DNA of 64,000 bases from Piscicola geometra (Eukaryota > Annelida > Clitellata > Hirudinida > Piscicolidae): contig OX030963.1 of NCBI GenBank assembly GCA_943735955.1, positions 3,570,658-3,634,657 of the forward strand. The letters are read 5' to 3'. The notes beneath the pieces are model-generated. The model was not told the DNA's origin and did not search any database. It was given only the letters and a program-made list of their open reading frames with translations. The position numbers and the translations under genes are program-made. This document shows positions 38,601-64,000 of the stretch, piece by piece. How positions within the stretch are numbered: the stretch's first letter is position 1; every line of letters begins with the position of its first letter.

Positions 38601-40771
38601 TTATGAATATTTCGTTTTATCAATATTATTAAGGAAAATAGGATTTAAATAGTCTTACTATAAAAATAATCCACGCTGATTCTAAAGTTGATTGGATTAT
38701 AAACTATGAAATGAAACCAATTATTAATAAATAACTGAACGATTCTATTATTTTGTTTCACAATTTTTATGTTAAATAAAAAATACTTTTTTTATATTAT
38801 TTATTCTTTTTCTTTATTTATTTCACCGTTATTTATGCTTGTGATTTTGAGGATGAAGGATTAACTGTTAACTTTGACGTTGAAAAAGTCAAGGAAGAAA
38901 TATGATCTGGTGATTATGGGACTTATTTATAAAAATTTAAATAAAATAGGTTTAATAATTCAAATATAACTTGTTTATTACTTTTTCCACAATTTAAATT
39001 AAATAAATTTAGTTTAGAATAAAATAATAATTTTTATTCCATTTATAAAAAAATTAATTTACATAATCAATTAACTCAAGTTTTAAGTGATTAAATCTTA
39101 ATGAAATTATCTAATCATTAAACCTAACGACTATAGATTCATTTTTCTAATAAATCAAAAGTGAGTAATTAGCCACTTGAAATTCATCCAGAAATTTTGA
39201 AAAAATGAAATAAAGACGTTGATTTTTTGTTTTTTATGATGTTTATGCTATAAAAATTTTATTAAAAAAACGGCATTTTGCAATCAATTAAAAATAATAA
39301 TAATAAAACTAAAAACGGTTTAATAAAAAGAATAAATATTAAAGTGATATCTCACCACACAGATGTCTTCACAATCTCGCAACTTTGATTTCTGATACAC
39401 AAACTCCTGGTGATTGAAAGATAATTTTATGTAATTTGAGCATCAACCGTATTGAAATCAGGTTAACGTTTTTATCACAATTAAATTGCAGAATTAGTTG
39501 TTTAAAAATTTTTCTACATTTTATCTAGTCTAAACCTAATGCAGCATCATTCCAAATGACTATGCTACTATTTCATTCCCAGCATCTTACCATTACAACG
39601 AAATCCACTACCCTAATCCATCAGCATCAACAATCTCATACAATTTCCTATCATTAATCACTATAATCTCCCATATATTACCCTCACTTCCTCATTCACG
39701 CCATAATCTTCCAGCCACCCTATTATACCCCATCACCAACATCATCTTTCATCCCTCAATGATAACCACCATCACTATCCCCATCATCTCCCCCTCGACT
39801 ACCTTGTCAAGACAGATGAGACACTTTCGTTCATCGTCGAGTTTGTTGTAAAGGCACGTCATCTCGTCGAAAGACATCTTGTAGCGCTTAGTTGGTCTTT
39901 GTAGAAAAAATAAATCTGACCAGTTTGGGTAAACTGATGTGTGAACTTTGGTTTATTTTATCTGTCAAGGTAAGGAAAGAATGATTCTCATAATGAAAGT
40001 TTAATTTTCTTGGTGGTTGACTTTCGGCTCCAGTAAATCCAAGTTTGGGACTGAAATAACTGGGCCAAAAAACGGGGTCTTTTTTGACCTCAAGGTTCAG
40101 CCTGATTTCTAGGCATATTTGCTGTGGCTTTCGCGTGTTTTATAGAGTAACTATGAAGATTTAACAAGTGATCAAAATTTAAAAGTGGTCTTTAAAGAAC
40201 AAGTGGGTATATTTTCTTTGTAAATAGATGTTTAATTAAGTTTCAATTGGTTTTGGTTTGTTGATAAACAATGCCTTGCTTCTGACGTAAAGCCTCAATT
40301 TACTTTTAAATTGTTGGTTATTGGGAAATAAATTATTTTTTCTATTCATTATAATTAATATTGTTTTTAAATAAATGTTTTACTCGTTTATTTACTTATA
40401 AAACTATTTTAGCTAATGTGATAGTCGTTTTTAAACAAGCTGAAACATCTAGGCGTCGTTTATTTGACTTTAGTTAAATTCAAAACTTTATTTCCTTATA
40501 TTATTGTTTTAGAAGCAAAATATATCTTTAAAAAACAAATATTTAAAGTTTAAAGAACAAAGTTTTCACAATTTTTATAAAAGAAATAAAAATATAAAAC
40601 ACAATAAAACTTTCACAATTTTTCATTGTGAAAACAATTTTCAAAAGATTGAAAAAATGTAAAACTAACTGTAAAAAAAGTTATAGAAATTATTTTAAAT
40701 TCTTTGGAGCTACATACCGGAATATCATCAATCTAATCTCCAATTCCACGGTGTTTGTGTCTAGTAATTCA
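32683..40771 (-). CDS. fragmentary coiled-coil protein gene, family not recognised
   Basis: Minus-strand exons, 5' to 3': 40771-40718, 39896-39803, 39406-39356 and 37987-37868, joining in phase as 2-0-0-0. Then follow 35790-35690, 33446-33318 and 32718-32683 (stop). The first four read through ELLDTNTVELEIRLMIFR, RYKMSFDEMTCLYNKLDDER, KCLICLDK, EFVYQKSKLRDCEDICV and a helical QLLQNETECK...LKLENQRLIK, a typical coiled coil. The 35.7-kb exon is open in two frames. Direct joining gives VLCYLNADVSALM and a stop. The frame that ends at its consensus GTAAGT donor is basic (QRRRVSAHETGF...RERRSLR) and continues in phase into HNTASVRRLKRRRKPSSVPI and then KIVYGAPTYFE-stop, with AATAAA about 40 bases further. 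A hAT element lies in the intron between. The start codon was not found. Confidence 0.55.
33130..33315. repeat. GAT/ATG trinucleotide microsatellite
   Basis: Runs right up to the donor of the candidate exon at 33318. His-rich and Ile-rich frames through it are spurious. Confidence 0.92.
35050..35680. repeat. 20-bp minisatellite, about 31 copies, G-quadruplex-prone on the minus strand
   Basis: Plus-strand unit CTTCCCACTCCCCAACCCAC, with C/T variants. Read on the minus strand each unit carries GGG runs with 2-5 base loops. It begins about 10 bases after the 35689 donor of the minus-strand gene, so the pre-mRNA would carry the G-rich strand. Confidence 0.96.
36190..37796. mobile_element. hAT family DNA transposon, 1.6 kb, degenerate copy
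   Basis: A perfect 8-bp target duplication GTATAGAG lies at 36182-36189 and 37797-37804. Terminal inverted repeats are TAGAGGTCGGAC at the left and GTCCGACCTCTA at the right. Both ends carry blocks of TCCCGTCCCGTTCCCG-type subterminal repeats (36215-36440 and 37590-37790). The interior holds minus-strand pieces of a hAT transposase. The element is probably internally deleted and immobile by itself. It sits in an intron of the minus-strand coiled-coil gene. Confidence 0.88.
36620..37000 (-). pseudogene. hAT transposase remnant (C-terminal dimerisation region)
   Basis: From about 36781 down to a stop at 36620-36622 the frame reads SILASSIPCERNLSTCDRLT then SDPRSPNLKAKTFDGLTRVK. This matches the hAT dimerisation pattern of P-x-ER-x-FS ... 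R followed by a conserved N/K-rich helix. A second piece (37000-36791) is in another frame and ends early. Stops and frame changes show it is broken. Confidence 0.65.
38025..38335. repeat. (AATAC)n pentanucleotide microsatellite
   Basis: About 40 pure units followed by variants (AATAAAATA, AATACATTAC). It lies just upstream, in transcription order, of the coiled-coil exon at 37987. Confidence 0.97.
38440..38512 (+). mobile_element. possible tRNA-like SINE remnant
   Basis: ATGGTTTTGATCCCA (38486-38500) resembles a B box with one change. It follows an A-box-like AGAGATAAAACGCAAGAC at a suitable distance. The body is not resolved. Confidence 0.35.
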
Positions 40772-42502
40772 CTAATGCATTAAACAAGGTATAATGGTGG
40801 AATTCTTTATGTGCAGAGTGGTTTTTATGAGTATTGTGAAGAGGCTTTATGTGTTTTGTCAATTTGGTTTTCCGTGTATTGTAAATGTCTTTTTATGGAC
40901 TCCATTGTGTGTGAATTTTGAAAAGGGTTGCACATGAGGGAATTGTTCATCTGGCTTTAAACCTCCTTCCATTGAATATCGTATTTTCAACCGCATGATG
41001 GTTTTTAATCTAAAGATCTAAAGTACATTCATTCAATTTAAATTTTAATGAAATTTATCTACATTTAAAGCATTAGCAAGCACTATCCTTCAATAAGGGG
41101 GCCTCTTTTCATGTCTCAATTCAAAACTTAATCCTACTGTTTAATGAATTATAATTTATATAAAGAACCTCACAATCATTTTCAAATGCTTTCATATCAT
41201 CAATCAATGATGAAAAATGAAATAAAAAAGAAAATAATGTTTACTTTACAGCTTATAATCGCCTTTTTAGCTTCTAATATTGCGTATTAAAAGTTAAACC
41301 TTTGAAAAACGGAAACTCGGCTTTTTCCATTTTTAAATAAGAAAAAACTTTTAATGCCGAATAAACCCGCAAATGTAGACATTTTAACGTCTCCCCACCT
41401 CACAATTTGCTCAGACACCAATAACTGAATGCACTGACTTTTATTGAAAGCATTTACGAAATAAAAGTATATTTACTTTAAAACATTCTCTATTTACAAA
41501 TGGATATTGTTTTTGATTCATTAAGTTTATTATTTATGATAAAATTAATTTAATAACTCATATCTTTACAGAAAATATACATATTAATACCTTTTTTATG
41601 AAGCAAACTAAACGTTTACGGTTAACATTATACCTTCACATAAATAATACAAAAACATATTTTTCAGGGTAGAACAAAATGTAGGTTTAATGTAGACTTT
41701 GGAATAATATGGTACAGGTAGTGGCATTTTAATAACCCTGAAAATGTTTGCCCGTTTCAAGCCCGTTAAATGTCAATTTCAAGCGCATATCAAAGTGCGG
41801 TTTCTAACTTGTGCTTATTAACTTTTAATTTTCATAAAAAGTATTCTTGATGTATTTATGTCATTACATTTTTTGGTACGTGTTTGAAAGAATGAAAAAA
41901 AATTCAATGAAAGTAAAACGAAAAAGTAATAAAAATGATTAACATATTTTACCATTAGTTATTCCACACAAGTACTCAATTATCAAATGAAAAAGCTTTA
42001 TAAAAGAAAATAAACATTAGTTTTTAACTAAAAAGTGAATTAAAATGCAATAATATACAAATAAACTAACGGAAACTATGCAGGAATTTAATGTCGCAAC
42101 CGCATAATTGCTATGAAAACAGGCATCCATTACGTTTTTTAGTTGATAAATAGCGTAGTTATGGTGAGTGCGGTGTTGACGAGGCATTTTGAAAAGATAA
42201 TAATTCAATAAATTTTTTAAAATGATAAAATCAATATAAATATTGTGTATAAAGTTTTTAATGATGATAATTAAAAACTTGGCTATACGTTTTGAATTTT
42301 TGAAAGCTAAAAGTTCTAAGTATGGACAACTTTTAGTTTTTATAGCGTAAATTTAAGTTTAATAAATCAATCATTAATCGATAAATCAAGTCACACATCA
42401 AGTTTGGATAAATTTAAAAAAACACAATGAAGGAAGAACAAAAATAATATGAATTCAACCTATATTGGGATAAGTTTCGCGTAAGTTAATTATGTTAATG
42501 CT
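40772..42502. other. AT-rich DNA, nothing recognised
   Basis: The upstream exon or exons of the coiled-coil gene should lie here or further right. None could be supported. Confidence 0.5.
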
Positions 42503-42629
42503 CTAGAAGTGGTGACAGTCGGCAAGAATCGCCTGGTAGAGTGCTTGTTGTTGTGGCATGGCTCGGAATGAGGCTGATTCTCGCTGCAACTTCGCCCATT
42601 TCACAGCCTCCACAACATCAGCACCAAGC
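42503..42629 (-). CDS. orphan terminal exon of an unrecognised gene
   Basis: After the acceptor TTAATAG the frame gives 41 residues: LGADVVEAVKWAKLQRESAS, then FRAMPQQQALYQAILADCHH, F and a TAG stop. It looks helical and clearly protein-like. A possible upstream exon at 43050-42997, ending LAWLVKNR with a GTGAGG donor, joins in phase (AG|G). It is downstream of the K2P stop on the same strand, so it may be a small separate gene or the end of a gene that encloses K2P. I do not recognise the family. Confidence 0.45.
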
Positions 42630-44943
42630 CTATTAATCCTCCACTACGGTGTCTGTTTTCTTTGATGTGTCTCTATTGTTTCTTTCTTTTGTGTCTACTG
42701 TCATGTGTCTGTGTATATTTGTGTCTTTTGCACTGCTGATGTGAGTAATAGAAAAAGAAATAAAGGAAAAAGATTGATTATAAAATGTGATGAGAAGATA
42801 ATTATTTATAAAATAAAAGGCGAAAAAAGTTCTAAGGGATTTTTTTGTCGATGAAAGAATAAAAAAGATGAAAAAGTGATGGGCTTATTCAGACGAATGG
42901 ATTGTGTGTGTGTCTATAATTGCTGGCGTATTGATTGAAAGATTGATCTGAGAGAGTATCTGTGAATGGGGGACTTTCTATTCACTCCAACCTCACCTAT
43001 TCTTGACCAACCATGCAAGAAAAAAGAAGTCAGATGTATTTTTAAAATATCTAAAAACTAAGAAGTTTGATGGTTGATATTAATATTCATTTTTGAATTA
43101 AAATATTATCATAGTTACTAGTTTAAACCTCAAAAAACATCTGAAAATTAGATGGCATATAGAAGGTGCTGAAGATTATCTGAACAATCAATTTTGAGAA
43201 TCTGATCAATTTGTTTCATAAAACATTGATTTTATTTCAAAATAATAAACATAAATGACCAGACGAAAAAAAGCTCTAATATTCAAGGATGGAAAATACT
43301 GAAATAAAAATGAAAATAACTAAACTATAAACTAGCAATATAAACATTTTTTAAAGTTGTTAAAATTAAAATGTATAAAAACAAACAATATGTGCAAAAG
43401 GTTAAAGAGTTAAACAAGTGAAAATGAAGAGGGTTGAAATAACGATTTAGGTTCAATGATTGTTAACTTAAAAGAACTCCATTGCCATTGAACTCACTTT
43501 AAGACCATCAGAACGTTTAATTTCACATTTTTGTTTGTATTTTTATTAATATTCCAATAAAAAGGCTGGTTATTAAATATACCTTAAAAATTACAAATAA
43601 ATATGTTTTTAAATAAAAGATACGTCTCTTAAAAAAATGAGTAAAAGAAATAGTTTTTATTGAATGAAATATATGTATAAAACATGAACTCAAACATTTA
43701 AAAGAAAATCTTTAAACTGTAAAAACGAAAAAAGTGTTGGAAAATTAATGAAGAGCTAAAAATAAGATCAGTGATAGTAATAGAAAACAGAATTATTTTA
43801 TAAAAATGATTTGCAAACTGAGATAAATATAACGAATTATACATAAATAAGGTAAAAAAATAAATTGTCTCACACCTAAGCATCATATGTCATGACAGAG
43901 AACAGCTTTTTGGAGAGAAATACAAATATATTTATATATAAAAGTATAAAAAATTTCAATAAAATTAATTGGAAAAATAAATTTCTACATATATAGAATA
44001 CTGATAGAAGTGATGAAAAAAAGTAGCTAGAAACAATATTAGATAAAGTTGAATACAGTTAAGAAAATTTTTGAATTTATAAATAAATAATAATAATAAT
44101 TTTATACTTTATTTTCTCGTTTCCACTCCATATAAAAGAATTTTTGTCACCAAAAAAGAGAACACATTCTAGTGGAACGATAAAATTATTGATAAAAAAT
44201 ACTTAAAAGAAACCAATTTATAAAAATTAAATTAATAAAACTTCAAAAAAAGTTAATTCATAAAAAACCTACTTAAATATTTTTATTTATTAAAATCTAA
44301 TAAATTTTGCTAAAAATGATTCTAGAAATATAAAAAAACAACTAAAAAGATCAAGTGAAACGCTCCACAAATATATAGCAATAAAAAATTCATGCTGAAA
44401 TATTGTCTAAAATGTTAAAATCAAGAAAAAACTCTCAAAATCAGTTTTTAAGTTAATCTCGCAACCTTTCAGTTTTGCAAAATTATTAATCAATAAAAAG
44501 AATTTAAATTTTAAAAATCGAATAAAATTTTAAAACTTTAAAAATCAAATACAGTTTTAAATATTAAAAATCAAATAAAATTCAATTTTATTAAACAATA
44601 GTATATAATGAACATCTTTGGAAAATTAGAATAATATATTTAAATTATTTCACAACTTTTGGTGAATAAAGAGTATGTGGGGAAGGGGGGTTGAGTGTAC
44701 TGTCATTTAGAATGTGCTTTAGTTTTTCCTTTCATGACATAATATTCGATATATGGTCTATTGTCTTCACGCATCTTCATTCTTTCGTGTTTGAATGTTT
44801 GTGACTGCCAGTTTCGCTTTTGTTTTCTTAGCTGTGAGTGCGGAAATTGAATATTTACAGTAAATAAATGCAGGCAAAAGTATGTGTGTTTTTGTGCATG
44901 TATATTTTTTTGTGTGTGCTTTTGTGTGAGTGTGTGTCTGTGA
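42630..44943. other. AT-rich DNA between the orphan exon and the K2P gene
   Basis: Apart from the tentative exon at 42997-43050, no coding sequence is supported. Confidence 0.5.
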
Positions 44944-45236
<293 letters not shown>

Positions 45237-45384
45237 CTCATAGACGAGTGATTGTCTGTGTATTAAATGTCTTTAGGAACTCGAACATGTGTACATTCTA
45301 AATGTTATCAAAAATTACGAAGATAAAAAACAGAATCCAAAGAAAGCGCTCATAAAACGTAATTTGTGGCATTGTAAAAGTGCT

Positions 45385-62519
<17,135 letters not shown>

Positions 62520-62808
62520 CTGGAGTGGAAAGATTGAAAAAAGTGGAAGAAAGAGAAAAGAATGCATTTTTAAATAATAACTAAGCAATTATTATTTGAA
62601 TAAAGAATTTATTCATTCAATTTTAATCATTATTTTATTTAATCAAACTTTGTTTAACTGTAATTAAATGTTTAAAATAAATATTGTTCAAATAAATATT
62701 TTCTACCAAACTAAAAATGTTATTAAGCTGAACACTCTAAATGTTGAAATTTCTTTGACAACTCATTTACCAAACTAAACCACCTCAAACATCCCTCAAA
62801 CAACCAAA

Positions 62809-63704
<896 letters not shown>

Positions 63705-63740
63705 ATGCAAATTTATTCAAAAGAATTCTTTTTACAATTT

Positions 63741-64000
63741 AATAACAATAATGGGGAGCTTAGTGCAGAGGCTAGAGCGACCATCAACAGACTAGGATTG
63801 GCAAGGCACCGCCAGCATTGGCATTATTGTGGCAGACGAGGCGGAAAACTTGTAAAGGAACGCCAAAGCCGGCACGCTCTTAGAAGCCATGAGCCAGTTG
63901 TCCATGAGAAAGTTGATCGGCACAAATGTCAGAAGAGTGGGCCTTCAGTCGTGCTGGGCCTACTCAACACTAGGTCTCTCCACAATAAGGTGGATGATGT
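63741..64000 (+). mobile_element. non-LTR retrotransposon (LINE), start of the endonuclease domain, cut by the window edge
   Basis: An uninterrupted frame reads GELSAEARATINRLGLARHR, then CGRRGGKLVKERQSRHALRS, and ends VVLGLLNTRSLHNKVDDV at the window edge. The last segment is the N-terminal strand of the apurinic endonuclease domain of CR1/jockey-like LINEs. The arginine-rich leader with HYCGRRGG is typical of the region before it. An upstream in-frame Met exists at 63705, but family similarity begins at GELS. Whether the element is full-length cannot be seen. Confidence 0.75.

Overview
The window is animal nuclear DNA from a strongly AT-rich invertebrate. All genes are split by GT-AG introns (one is GC-AG). 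Long simple repeats, minisatellites, hAT-type transposons, a tRNA-derived SINE and a LINE fragment fill the space between exons. A TTLL9-type polyglutamylase implies motile cilia or flagella. Asn/Thr/Lys-rich low-complexity tracts inside real proteins and pervasive microsatellites resemble some spiralian genomes, but the sequence does not fix the phylum.

Left third (0-17.3 kb, gene-dense). A partial minus-strand exon sits at the left edge. Next come a two-exon plus-strand gene with a taperin/phostensin-like C-terminus (2.8-6.7 kb), a complete five-exon minus-strand PIGF gene of GPI-anchor synthesis (9.0-10.4 kb), and a complete 15-exon plus-strand TTLL9 gene (10.4-17.3 kb). I rebuilt the PIGF and TTLL9 exons by hand. 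All reading-frame phases close, giving 231 and 425 residues. The proposed PIGF and TTLL9 start codons face away from each other across 20 bp.

Middle (17.3-45 kb, gene-poor). This stretch has a 1.1-kb TAG array, a 1.3-kb near-perfect 24-bp minisatellite and a second TAG array. It also has a tRNA-derived SINE, two elements with 8-bp target duplications (one clearly hAT, 36.2-37.8 kb), and a few orphan coding-like islands. A fragmentary, unrecognised coiled-coil gene lies on the minus strand at 32.7-40.8 kb. An orphan minus-strand terminal exon lies at 42.5 kb.

Right third (45-64 kb). A two-pore-domain potassium channel gene (K2P) runs on the minus strand. Its last three exons are at 62.5, 59.4-58.7 and 46.6-45.4 kb, separated by introns of about 3 and 12 kb. 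The first transmembrane exon is not found and probably lies beyond the window. Very long (TG)n/(CA)n tracts sit in and next to this gene. The right edge holds the start of a CR1/jockey-like LINE reading frame.

The genes do not form one pathway: ciliary tubulin modification, GPI anchoring, a probable PP1-docking actin-associated protein, and background K+ conductance. A shared trait is that many introns begin with sense-strand G-runs or G-rich minisatellites just after the 5' splice site.
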